Positions 8,973 through 17,374 of a stretch of 64,000 nucleotides of DNA are shown piece by piece (within the stretch, counting starts at the first letter, position 1; each line of letters starts with the position of its first letter). The translations under genes were made by a program, and so were the position numbers. The notes beneath the pieces are model-generated. The model was not told where the DNA came from, did no database searches, and saw only the letters and a program-made list of their open reading frames with translations. The stretch is from UBA5614 sp963667535 (GTDB lineage: Bacteria > Cloacimonadota > Cloacimonadia > Cloacimonadales > Cloacimonadaceae): positions 2,976,001-3,040,000 of the forward strand of contig CAXXDU010000002.1 of assembly GCA_963667535.2 (NCBI GenBank), read 5' to 3'.

Positions 8973-10766
8973 CTATATTTCTGTGTGTTTCGTGTTCTGT
9001 TCTTCTAACTTCGTTTTCAGTTCTTCTGCCTTGGCTTTCCAGGTATCTGCCTCTGATTGCTTGTCGAGTTTTTCCAGGGTTTCAGCATAATGCGTCATAT
9101 ATTTTACCAAGGACAGTGTATAACTCTCTTTTTCCTCACAAAGTGATATTACTTTACTCCATATCTGTTCAGCATCTGTCCAGCGTTCCATCTTTGTATA
9201 TATGTTTGCCAGACCGCTTTCCACTGTTGCCATATCTAAAGTATCAGCTCTGCCCTGCTTGATTAGAATCTCTTGAACTTTTATAGCTCCCTGCAGGGCT
9301 TCCTCATAATTTCCTTTTTCACTGTTTATTCTGGTTAGGACATGGATAGTGTTGAGCATCATTTCTTCGTCATCAGGAGTTAATTTTTGAAATATCTTCA
9401 ATGCTTTACGCAAAAGCAGTTCAGCTTCATCCAGCTTATTCTGGTCCAGCTTAATGCATCCCAGCCTCTCAAACAAGCTGGCGGAATTTGTGCTTTCAGA
9501 TTCTCCTTTGTTTGCTTCCTGTTCCAATAGATTCTCCAAAATTGCCTCTGCTTCATTATATTTCTTTAACCTGATATACAGGATTGACAGTTTGAAAGAA
9601 GGCCCGAAATATGATTCAGAGTCAAGTCCCAATTTAGTTTCAGCTATGTTTTGGGCTTTCAGATAACCTTGTTCAGCCTCATTAAATCTGCCTAACCAAG
9701 TGTAAGTATCGGAAAGAGCAACCAGTGGATAAATCATCAAAGGATGCATATCTCCCAAAGCTGCAGACCTGAGTTTAACTGCCTTTTCATCGCATTTAAG
9801 TGCATCCTGATAGCGCCCCACTTTGTTATAAAAATGCCCCAGATTAGATAAAACATTCGCACTTTCAAAACTCCCTTTCTCATCAATATTTTCTTTAATA
9901 GACAGCGCTTTGAGAAAGAACTCTTCGCTTTCTTTGAGCTGATGTTTCCGCATTAAAAGTATAGCCAGGCTATTATATGCTTCACCAACTTCACTACTAA
10001 CCTCTGGATGGAGTTGCTTTGCCAGGTCCAAAGCTTTGTAGATATACGGTTCTGCTTGCAGGAAATCATCGTTAGCAGTACTATAAGTGGTAATTATAAC
10101 ATTTGATAAATTGTAGATTTTGTTCTTATCAGGGGATGTATCCTTTTCAACTGTTTCCAGAGTCTTCAGTGCCAGTTCCCTGGCTTCCTGACCTCTATCT
10201 GCATAACTTAGAGCATACAACAATTTTGTGAACACATCAAAGTTATCCGGTTCGAGTTCGATGATTTTCCTATACCATTTGATTTCTTCAGAGTAGTATC
10301 CATTGCGGTATTCATTAATGGCACGTAGCTTATACAATTCCACCAGGTCGTGTTCCTGTTGGGATATTTTATCCAGCAAGTTATCGGCTTCTTCCTTATC
10401 ATTTTCAGCAATGGCTTTTAGTGCTTGAGCATGGTCAGAATCCTGCTCAGTAATCTTATCTGCTGCTGCTTCAATCTTTTGTTCCAGGACAGCTGCTTCG
10501 ACTTCACCAATACTGCCTTTCTGAGATTGAAGAATCAGTTCATACAACACTTTGATTTTTTCAGAGTCCTGCTGATGCAGAAGCTTTATCTCTTCCAGCT
10601 TTGCATCATGGTCTTGCTTATGCTCTTTTGCTTCCTTCTTCTGGATACGGTAGATGATGTAAGCAATCACAACTGTGACAATTGCTCCCAGAAGCAGACT
10701 CAGCCAGACTTCAGTGGAAAAAGACAAAGCTGATATCAGCTTATTCAGAGAGATTCCTAACTGCAT
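8973..10766 (-). CDS. membrane-anchored TPR protein, array member 4
   Basis: 597 residues. The N-terminus MQLGISLNKLISALSF precedes the anchor (LLLGAIVTVVIAYIIYRIQKKEAKEHK). The first ten codons and the leader of this gene are duplicated exactly at the start of member 3, which marks the edge of a tandem duplication. The ribosome site AAGGA sits at the upstream gene's stop codon, 3 bp before the ATG, so translation is probably coupled. TPRs include LSNLGHFYNKVGRYQDALK. The C-terminal QNTKHTEI is encoded by a low-complexity TTCTGTG-type repeat stretch. Confidence 0.85.
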   Translation of the reverse strand: MQLGISLNKLISALSFSTEVWLSLLLGAIVTVVIAYIIYRIQKKEAKEHKQDHDAKLEEIKLLHQQDSEKIKVLYELILQSQKGSIGEVEAAVLEQKIEAAADKITEQDSDHAQALKAIAENDKEEADNLLDKISQQEHDLVELYKLRAINEYRNGYYSEEIKWYRKIIELEPDNFDVFTKLLYALSYADRGQEARELALKTLETVEKDTSPDKNKIYNLSNVIITTYSTANDDFLQAEPYIYKALDLAKQLHPEVSSEVGEAYNSLAILLMRKHQLKESEEFFLKALSIKENIDEKGSFESANVLSNLGHFYNKVGRYQDALKCDEKAVKLRSAALGDMHPLMIYPLVALSDTYTWLGRFNEAEQGYLKAQNIAETKLGLDSESYFGPSFKLSILYIRLKKYNEAEAILENLLEQEANKGESESTNSASLFERLGCIKLDQNKLDEAELLLRKALKIFQKLTPDDEEMMLNTIHVLTRINSEKGNYEEALQGAIKVQEILIKQGRADTLDMATVESGLANIYTKMERWTDAEQIWSKVISLCEEKESYTLSLVKYMTHYAETLEKLDKQSEADTWKAKAEELKTKLEEQNTKHTEI

Positions 10767-10769
10767 ATA

Positions 10770-12413
10770 TTATCCTTCCGTGCTTTCTGTTTTTTCTGTA
10801 TGTTCCGTGGTCTGTCCGTCAAGCCTGGTTTTCAGTTCATCAGCTTTGGCTTTGTATTCATCTGCTTCTGCCTGCCTGCTAAGTTTGGCCAGGACACTGG
10901 AATAACGCATTAATATATCCTGGAGTAATGGGTTATCCGGTGCAATTTCCTCGAGAATTGAAATAGATGATTTTAAGTATGGTTCAGCCTCACTCCATTG
11001 TTCCAGCTTTTCATGTATTTCAGCCAGGAAGCCTTGAGTAGTAACTGCCTCAAGTGTATTTGCCCTTCCTGAAACTTGGGTGGCATGCAAAACTTCCAGA
11101 AAGCCGGTTCGGGCTTCTTCATATTTCCCAATTTTAATATAGAATTTGGCTAAAGCAGTCTTTGCCCCACCGGCATTATAGCTTTCCGGAGGGAAGAATT
11201 TATTCAAGATTACAACTCCTTTACTGAGATGTTCTTCAGCCTCCTTGAGCTCCCCCCGGGCTGATAGAACATCACCCAAGGCTAAGCGCATCAATCCTAC
11301 TTCAATGCTGTCTTCCCCTTTTTTTGCCTTCTGGATCTCCAGGGTTTCTCTGATCAGAGGCTCAGATTCCTCATGCCTGTTGTGACAGCAGTATTGGGCT
11401 GTCAGATTCTGTATCACATAGAAATATGTTTTGTGTTCTTTTCCCAGTTTTTTTTCAGCCAGGTCCTTGGCTTTAAGCAGTTGCAGTTCTGCTGCCTGAA
11501 AATCTCCGAAATGGGCATAGGCATGAGCTTTACTCAACATTACAAATATTAGTTTGGGATGCTCTGCTCCCAGTAATTCAGACATGGCTGCATGGGCTTC
11601 CTCCAATAAATCCAAAGCCTCGCGATAGCGTCCTGTGTAAACGTAGATCATGGCAAGATTGCTAAATGCTATACAATCGTCTGCATATTTTAGTGCTTTA
11701 TAAATGTCGATAGATTTCAAATAGCATTCTTCAGCTTCTTTGAATTTCTGCTGTGTTGTTGAAAGCCTGCCCAGTTCATTGTAAATATAGCCCATCTCCT
11801 GGCTTTGACCGCCAAATAGCTTCTTAACCAATTCGGCATTTTTTAATAAATATGGCTCCACAAGATCAGTTTCAGCCTCGAAATCGATCGACAAAACAAT
11901 AGAATTCAACAATGAGTGCGTTTTCTCTTCCAGGTCAGAGTCTTGAGGATCCAGGGCAGCAAGGATTTTAAGAGCCAGTTCTCTGGCTTCCAACCTTTGA
12001 TCGGCTTCGATGAGAGTCACTATGAGGCTTTCCCAAGCTGTAAAGATATCCGGTTCCAACTCCACAATTTTTCGGTACCATTTAACTGCTTCGGCGAAAT
12101 AACCATTGCGGAACTCATTCATGGCACGCAGTTCGTAGACTTCCACAAGGTCATGTTCACGCTGAGCAATCTTATCCAGAAGGTCGTCGGCTTCCTCTTT
12201 ATCCTTATCAGCTATGGCTTTGAGTGCCTGTGCATGGTCAGAGTCTTTATCTGTAATCTTATCTGCAGCAATCTCAATCTTTTGCTCCAGGACTTCTGCT
12301 TCCAATTCTCCAATGCTGCCTCTTTGCGATTGGATTATCAGTTCATACAGCACTTTAATCTTCTCAGAATCCTGCTGATGGAGCAGCTTATTCAGAGAGA
12401 TTCCTAACTGCAT
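10770..12413 (-). CDS. anchorless chimeric TPR protein, array member 3
   Basis: 547 residues, about 50 shorter than its neighbours. It starts with the ten codons of member 4 (MQLGISLNKL) and jumps directly to LHQQDSEKIKVLYEL, residue about 55 of the others. The whole membrane anchor and the KIQKKE...DHDAKLEEIK stretch are missing in frame. From AQREHDLVEVYELRAMNEF to the end it is a near copy of member 2, including the tail TTEHTEKTESTEG. It is therefore predicted to be soluble and cytoplasmic. AAGGAT overlaps the upstream stop codon. The reading frame is intact throughout, so it is called a gene and not a pseudogene. Confidence 0.85.
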   Translation of the reverse strand: MQLGISLNKLLHQQDSEKIKVLYELIIQSQRGSIGELEAEVLEQKIEIAADKITDKDSDHAQALKAIADKDKEEADDLLDKIAQREHDLVEVYELRAMNEFRNGYFAEAVKWYRKIVELEPDIFTAWESLIVTLIEADQRLEARELALKILAALDPQDSDLEEKTHSLLNSIVLSIDFEAETDLVEPYLLKNAELVKKLFGGQSQEMGYIYNELGRLSTTQQKFKEAEECYLKSIDIYKALKYADDCIAFSNLAMIYVYTGRYREALDLLEEAHAAMSELLGAEHPKLIFVMLSKAHAYAHFGDFQAAELQLLKAKDLAEKKLGKEHKTYFYVIQNLTAQYCCHNRHEESEPLIRETLEIQKAKKGEDSIEVGLMRLALGDVLSARGELKEAEEHLSKGVVILNKFFPPESYNAGGAKTALAKFYIKIGKYEEARTGFLEVLHATQVSGRANTLEAVTTQGFLAEIHEKLEQWSEAEPYLKSSISILEEIAPDNPLLQDILMRYSSVLAKLSRQAEADEYKAKADELKTRLDGQTTEHTEKTESTEG

Positions 12414-12416
12414 ATA

Positions 12417-14216
12417 TTATCCTTCCGTGCTTTCTGTTTTTTCTGTATGTTCCGTGGTCTGTCCGTCAAGCCTGGTTTTCAGTTCATCAGCTTTGGCTTT
12501 GTATTCATCTGCTTCTGCCTGCCTGCCGAGTTTGGCCAGGACACTGGAATAACGCATTAATATATCCTGGAGTATTGGGTTATCCGGTGCAATTTCCTCG
12601 AAAATTGAAATTGATGATTTTAAGTATGGTTCAGCCTCACTCCATTGTTCCAGCTTTTCATGTATTTCAGCCAGGAAGCCTTGAATAGTAGCTGCCTCAA
12701 GTGTATTTGCCCTTCCTGAAACTTGGGTGGCATGTAAAACTTCCAGAAAGCCGGTTCTGGCTTCTTCATATTTCCCTGTTTTCAAATAGAATCTGGCTAA
12801 AGCAGTCTTTGCCAAGGAGGCATTATAGCTTTCCGGAGGGAAGAATTTATTCAAGATTACCACTGCTTGACTGAGATGTTCTTCAGCCTCATTGAACTCC
12901 CCCCGGGCTGATAGAACATCACCCAAGGCCAAGCGCATCATTCCTACTTCAAAGCTGTCTTCCCCTTTTTTTGCCTTCTGGATCTCCAGGGTTTCTCTGA
13001 CCAGAGGCTCAGCTTCCTCATGCCTGTTTTGACTGCAGTAAAGGGCTGTCAGATTCTGTATCACATAGTAATATAGTTCATGTTCTTTTCCCAGTTTTTT
13101 TTCAGCCAGGTCTTTGGATTTAAGCATTTGCAGTTCTGCTGCCTGAAAATTTCCGAGATGGAAATAGGCACTAGCTTTACTCTGCAATACATATATTAGT
13201 TTGGGATGCTCTGCTCCCAGTAATTCAGAAATGGATGCATAGGCTTCATCCAATAAATCCAAAGCCATGCGATAGCGTCCTGTGTAAGAGTAGACACTGG
13301 CCAGATTGGTAAATGTTATACCATCGTATGCATATTTTAGCGCTTTATAAATGGCGATAGATTTCAAATAGTATTCTTCAGCTTCTTTGAATTTATCCTG
13401 CATCCAGAAAAGCCTGCCCAATTCATTGTAAATCTCGCCCATCTCCTGGCTTTGACTGCCAAACAACTTCTTAACCAATTCAGCATTTTTTAATAAATAT
13501 GGCTCCACTAGATCAGTTTCAGACGCGAAATCGATCGACAAAACAATACAATGCAACAAAGAGTACGTTTTCATTTCCAGGTCAGGGTCTTGAGGATCCA
13601 GGGCAGCAAGGATTTTAAGAGCCAGTTCTCTGGCTTCCAACCTTTGATCGGCTTCGATGAGAGTATCTATGAGGCTTTCCCACGCTGTAAAGATATCCGG
13701 TTCCAACTCCACAATTCTTCGGTACCATTTAACTGCTTCAGAGAAATAACCATTGCGGTATTCGTTCATGGCACGGAGTTCATAGACTTCCACCAAATCA
13801 TGTTCACGCTTGGCAATCTTATCCAGCAGGTCATCGGCTTCCTCTTTGTCCTTTTCGGCAATGGCTTTGAGTGCCTGAGCTTTATCAGAATCCCGGTCTG
13901 TGATTTGCTCTGCTGCCACTTCCATCTTCTCTTCCAGGACAGCAGCTTCAATTTCACCAATACTGCCTTTCTGGGATTGGACAATAAGTTCGTATAAGAC
14001 CTTGATTTTCTCCGAGTCCTGCAGGTGCAGTTGTTCTATTCTTTCCAGTTTGGCATCATGGTCTTGCTTGTGCTCTTTTGCTTCTTTCTTCTGGATTCTG
14101 TAGATGATATAAGCAATAATCACAGTAACAACTGCTCCTAAAAGAAGACTCATCCAGACTTCCGTAGAAAAGGACAGGAAAGAAATAGCCTTATGTAAAA
14201 ACAAACCTAAATTCAT
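12417..14216 (-). CDS. membrane-anchored TPR protein, array member 2
   Basis: 599 residues with full anchor (about 20-42), coiled region and TPRs. It is the apparent parent of the recombinant member 3: both share long runs such as TAWESLI, EADQRLEARELALKILAALDPQD and VSGRANTLEA, and the same C-terminal tail. The ATG is 3 bp after member 1's stop, with the ribosome site AAAGGATGA overlapping that stop, which indicates coupled translation. The N-terminus (MNLGLFLHKAISFLSF) differs slightly from members 4-7. Function is not assignable beyond protein-protein interaction. Confidence 0.85.
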   Translation of the reverse strand: MNLGLFLHKAISFLSFSTEVWMSLLLGAVVTVIIAYIIYRIQKKEAKEHKQDHDAKLERIEQLHLQDSEKIKVLYELIVQSQKGSIGEIEAAVLEEKMEVAAEQITDRDSDKAQALKAIAEKDKEEADDLLDKIAKREHDLVEVYELRAMNEYRNGYFSEAVKWYRRIVELEPDIFTAWESLIDTLIEADQRLEARELALKILAALDPQDPDLEMKTYSLLHCIVLSIDFASETDLVEPYLLKNAELVKKLFGSQSQEMGEIYNELGRLFWMQDKFKEAEEYYLKSIAIYKALKYAYDGITFTNLASVYSYTGRYRMALDLLDEAYASISELLGAEHPKLIYVLQSKASAYFHLGNFQAAELQMLKSKDLAEKKLGKEHELYYYVIQNLTALYCSQNRHEEAEPLVRETLEIQKAKKGEDSFEVGMMRLALGDVLSARGEFNEAEEHLSQAVVILNKFFPPESYNASLAKTALARFYLKTGKYEEARTGFLEVLHATQVSGRANTLEAATIQGFLAEIHEKLEQWSEAEPYLKSSISIFEEIAPDNPILQDILMRYSSVLAKLGRQAEADEYKAKADELKTRLDGQTTEHTEKTESTEG

Positions 14217-14219
14217 ATA

Positions 14220-16025
14220 TCATCCTTTCGAGCTTTCTGTTTCTTCTGTGTTTTCTGTGGTATGTCCCTCTAACTTCGTTTTCAGTTCTTCAGCTTTAGC
14301 TTTGTATTCATCTGCTTCTGCGTGTCTGCCGAGTTTTTCCAGTATTGAAGCATAGTCGTGAAGAGCATCAATGTGATAGGGATGCACGGATTTCATCTCA
14401 CCAAACATCATAACTGCGTGCTGCATATACTGTTCGGCTTCAGACCAGCGTTCCATTCTAATGTAGGTATTGCCGAGGTTCATCTTGGTAATTGTTTTTT
14501 GCAGATTTACCTGCGGATAGATTTTTTCATTAATCTCATCTACTTCCAAAAAATATGTTTCTGCTTCATGATATCTTCCGGTTTTTCTATAAATAACACC
14601 CAGGTTGTTTAGTGTCGATGCCAGATTATCCGGTTGAACGGGATGGGCTTTTCTCAAAAGAGGCAAGGCTCTGGTATAATATAGCTCTGCTTCATCCGGT
14701 TTTCCCTGAGCATGCAGGTTCAGGGCGAGTTTGAAAAGAACTGTATCCAGCTTATTGCTTCCGTTATCAGTTGGAGTATCTTTGTTATCCAAGAGGCAGC
14801 GCAGGACTTCCTCCTCCTGAGTCAACTTGCCCAGTGTTTTGTAAAAATAAGCCAGATTAAGCGAAATTTCTATATGAAACGGGTGATGCAAACCCAGCTT
14901 GGCGTCGGAAATAGCCCTGGCTTTGAGGAGCAGCTCCAGCGCTTTATCACATCTGCCAAGATTTGCATAAATGTTTCCCAAGGTATTGTAAGGGTGTATT
15001 ATATAAGGATGGTCAGCGCCCAATTTATCTGAAATAATCTGAATGGCTTTTTCCAACAACGGGAGGGCTTCCTGATCACGATTCTGCTGTAGATATAAAT
15101 TGGCAAGGTTAGAATATGGCTGGATTAATCCGATTCCGTTTTTGTCATCTGCCTCTTGGACAGCAACGGATTTCAAGAAACATTCTTCACTTTCCTTATA
15201 CTTACCTTTTCCACCATAAAGAACGGCAATGTTATTGTATGCATTCCCCATTTCCAAATGGGTCTCACCAAAATGATTTTTTCTTATTTCATAGCTTCTC
15301 AGCGTATAAGGTTCTGCTGCATCATAGTTTTGTTCAATGCAGTACGCTTCACTGATGTTATCCAGTAAGATAATCATACTGACAGCCTCAGGATTATCCT
15401 GCTTATCCAGGGTGTTCAGTTTATTCTGCGCCATTGCTCTGGCTTCATTGGTTTGTCCGGCATTGTTCAACGCTTGTAGGAGTGAATCAAGTTGAGTAAA
15501 ATCCTCCGGCATCATTTCCACAATTTTCCTGTACCATTTTACAGCTTCAGAATAGAAGCCGTTGCGGCATTCATTCAGGGCACGCAATTTATACATTCCC
15601 AACAGGTTATGCTCTTGCTCGGCAATTTTATCTAAAAGACTATCTGCCTCATCTTTATCCTTATCTGCGATGGCTTTTAATGCCTGAGCATGATCAGAGT
15701 CTTGATCTGTTATCAGCTCTGCTGCAACTTCTATCTTCTGTTCCAAAACTGCGGCTTCAATTTCTCCAATACTGCCTCTTTGCGACTGGATAATCAGTTC
15801 ATACAATACCTTGATTTTTTCAGAGTCCTGCTGATGCAGCAGCTTTATCTCTTCCAGTTTGGCGTCATGGTCTAGTTTATGAATAGTGGTTTCTTTCTTT
15901 TGAATTTTGTAGATGATATAGCCGATTATTAATGTTACTAATGCTCCGATCAGGATACTTATCCATGTCTCTGTATGCAAAGAGATATTTGTGTAAATCT
16001 GGTTCAAGATATCGGTTAATCGCAT
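14220..16025 (-). CDS. membrane-anchored TPR protein, array member 1 (operon head)
   Basis: 601 residues. First gene of the seven-gene operon; GAGAGGTG lies 7 bp before the ATG. The N-terminus (MRLTDILNQIYTNISLHTETWISILIGALVTL) is the most divergent of the set, but the post-anchor block (KIQKKETTIHKLDHDAKLEEIKLLHQQDSEK) is conserved. TPRs are regular kinesin-light-chain type (YNTLGNIYANLGRCDKALELLLKA; LNNLGVIYRKTGRYHEAETYFLE). The C-terminal tail is TTENTEETESSKG. The 16026-16249 gap upstream holds the probable promoter and nothing else recognisable. Confidence 0.85.
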   Translation of the reverse strand: MRLTDILNQIYTNISLHTETWISILIGALVTLIIGYIIYKIQKKETTIHKLDHDAKLEEIKLLHQQDSEKIKVLYELIIQSQRGSIGEIEAAVLEQKIEVAAELITDQDSDHAQALKAIADKDKDEADSLLDKIAEQEHNLLGMYKLRALNECRNGFYSEAVKWYRKIVEMMPEDFTQLDSLLQALNNAGQTNEARAMAQNKLNTLDKQDNPEAVSMIILLDNISEAYCIEQNYDAAEPYTLRSYEIRKNHFGETHLEMGNAYNNIAVLYGGKGKYKESEECFLKSVAVQEADDKNGIGLIQPYSNLANLYLQQNRDQEALPLLEKAIQIISDKLGADHPYIIHPYNTLGNIYANLGRCDKALELLLKARAISDAKLGLHHPFHIEISLNLAYFYKTLGKLTQEEEVLRCLLDNKDTPTDNGSNKLDTVLFKLALNLHAQGKPDEAELYYTRALPLLRKAHPVQPDNLASTLNNLGVIYRKTGRYHEAETYFLEVDEINEKIYPQVNLQKTITKMNLGNTYIRMERWSEAEQYMQHAVMMFGEMKSVHPYHIDALHDYASILEKLGRHAEADEYKAKAEELKTKLEGHTTENTEETESSKG

Positions 16026-16087
16026 AATTCACCTCTCAGTTTGATGAACATATTGCTTTTATTCATTAAGTGATAATTGTTTAATTA

Positions 16088-16093
16088 TGTCAA
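16088..16093 (-). promoter_or_regulatory. TTGACA box upstream of the TPR operon
   Basis: TTGACA on the minus strand, 62 bp before the ATG at 16025, in an AT-rich gap (16026-16249). CTTAAT follows at 17 bp as a weak -10 candidate. Confidence 0.3.
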
Positions 16094-16249
16094 TGTTTAT
16101 ATTAAACCCCATTATATTAACCCCAGAAATTGTCTTCAAAGGAATATTCTCTGTAACATACAATTAACAAAGGAGAAGAAGTATTTTTTAAGTTGATACT
16201 TGATGTGAACAGGTTGGGCTGTGTTAAGCTTTGCTTACTTTTTTTAAAC

Positions 16250-17344
16250 TTAGGGTGCAATCCTGCAGACGCGGAAACCTGACCAATTCCAAGAATTGCC
16301 TGGAAAGTAGTTTGCTGTATAATGCAATGCTACATTGTCTTCCCAGCCCCCGCCTAGGAAAATAGTACTCATACCAGAAGCAGGACCATGAGGATTTGTC
16401 TGTGGCTCATTTGATAATTCACCATAATAGTCCCAAACCCATTCCCAGACATTACCGCTCATATCAAATAAACCAAGCTCATTGGCTGCTTTTGTCCCAA
16501 TTGTATGAGTAGTTTCATTTGAATTTAGTGAATACCAGGCAACTAATTCCTGATTATTGCTACCGCTATACATGTAATTATGGGTTTGATTTCCTCCCCT
16601 GGCAGCAAATTGCCATTCTGCATTGGTTGGAAGCCGATATCCGTTTGCATCCCAGTTACATTGTATGTACATTTTACCTTGACTCAGAAGACCGTTTGGC
16701 CAATTCGCAGGAATAGTCCCATAATCATATTCAGAATTATAGTATAATTGATAGCATGGTGTTAATCCTTCACTTATGCTGCGTTTATTACAATACACAA
16801 TAGCATCTGTCCATGAAACCATTTCAACCGGCCCATTGCTCACATTGGGGAAATGAGAGGGATTCGTACCAATAACTGCTTGATATTCAGATTGGGTAAC
16901 CTCATACTTATCCAGATAGAAACTACTTAACGTTACCTCCCGTCCATCATTGTCAAAGGTCCCACCATCAATGTATATAAAGCTTTCAGGCATAGGTGGC
17001 ATATCCCATGCCTGAACTTTGAAAGCAAACTGATTACCATCAAAATCCTGTGTTTCGTCACCTGCCAGCCATACGATGTGTTTTCCTGTCCCTGTGTGTA
17101 TCTTACCGATATCTCCACTTAACAAAGCGGAGTTTGGCATTATTGTAAAAGTAGTTCCTGCATCATCAGACAAGTTCAGACTTATATAAACGCTATCAGC
17201 AGATGAGAAAGAAACGTCAAAGTGGATATCCACAATTTTACTACCATCAGTACGCTGAGCAGCAGTGGCATTAGTAACTACCGGAGCAGCATAAAGAGTA
17301 ATTGAAAAGATTACAACAAAGAATAATAGATATGCTTTTTTCAT
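16250..17344 (-). CDS. exported SUMF1/FGE-fold protein
   Basis: 364 residues with a signal peptide (MKKAYLLFFVVIFSITLYAAP). An N-terminal beta-sandwich-like region (about 22-115, DVSFSSADSVYISLNLSDD) is followed by a full SUMF1 domain (about 118-364): FIYIDGGTF, FYLDKYEVTQSEY, EMVSWTDAIVYCNKRS, GYRLPTNAEWQFAARGG, GLFDMSGNVWEW, GFRVCR. The family includes formylglycine-generating enzymes, but the paired active-site cysteines of aerobic FGE are not visible; the only Cys near the end is in GFRVCR. A binding or structural role is therefore more likely than sulfatase maturation. TAGGAG precedes the start. It follows the 17375 gene by 30 bp, probably in one operon. Confidence 0.85.
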   Translation of the reverse strand: MKKAYLLFFVVIFSITLYAAPVVTNATAAQRTDGSKIVDIHFDVSFSSADSVYISLNLSDDAGTTFTIMPNSALLSGDIGKIHTGTGKHIVWLAGDETQDFDGNQFAFKVQAWDMPPMPESFIYIDGGTFDNDGREVTLSSFYLDKYEVTQSEYQAVIGTNPSHFPNVSNGPVEMVSWTDAIVYCNKRSISEGLTPCYQLYYNSEYDYGTIPANWPNGLLSQGKMYIQCNWDANGYRLPTNAEWQFAARGGNQTHNYMYSGSNNQELVAWYSLNSNETTHTIGTKAANELGLFDMSGNVWEWVWDYYGELSNEPQTNPHGPASGMSTIFLGGGWEDNVALHYTANYFPGNSWNWSGFRVCRIAP

Positions 17345-17374
17345 TGTTTACTCCTAAATTATATGATCTTCTTT

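Noticed and set aside
3471..16025. TPR array as a defence system (TPR-CHAT or NLR-like)
   Set aside because: No caspase-like, NTPase, nuclease or toxin domain is encoded in the array or beside it; only TPR, coiled region and anchor are seen.
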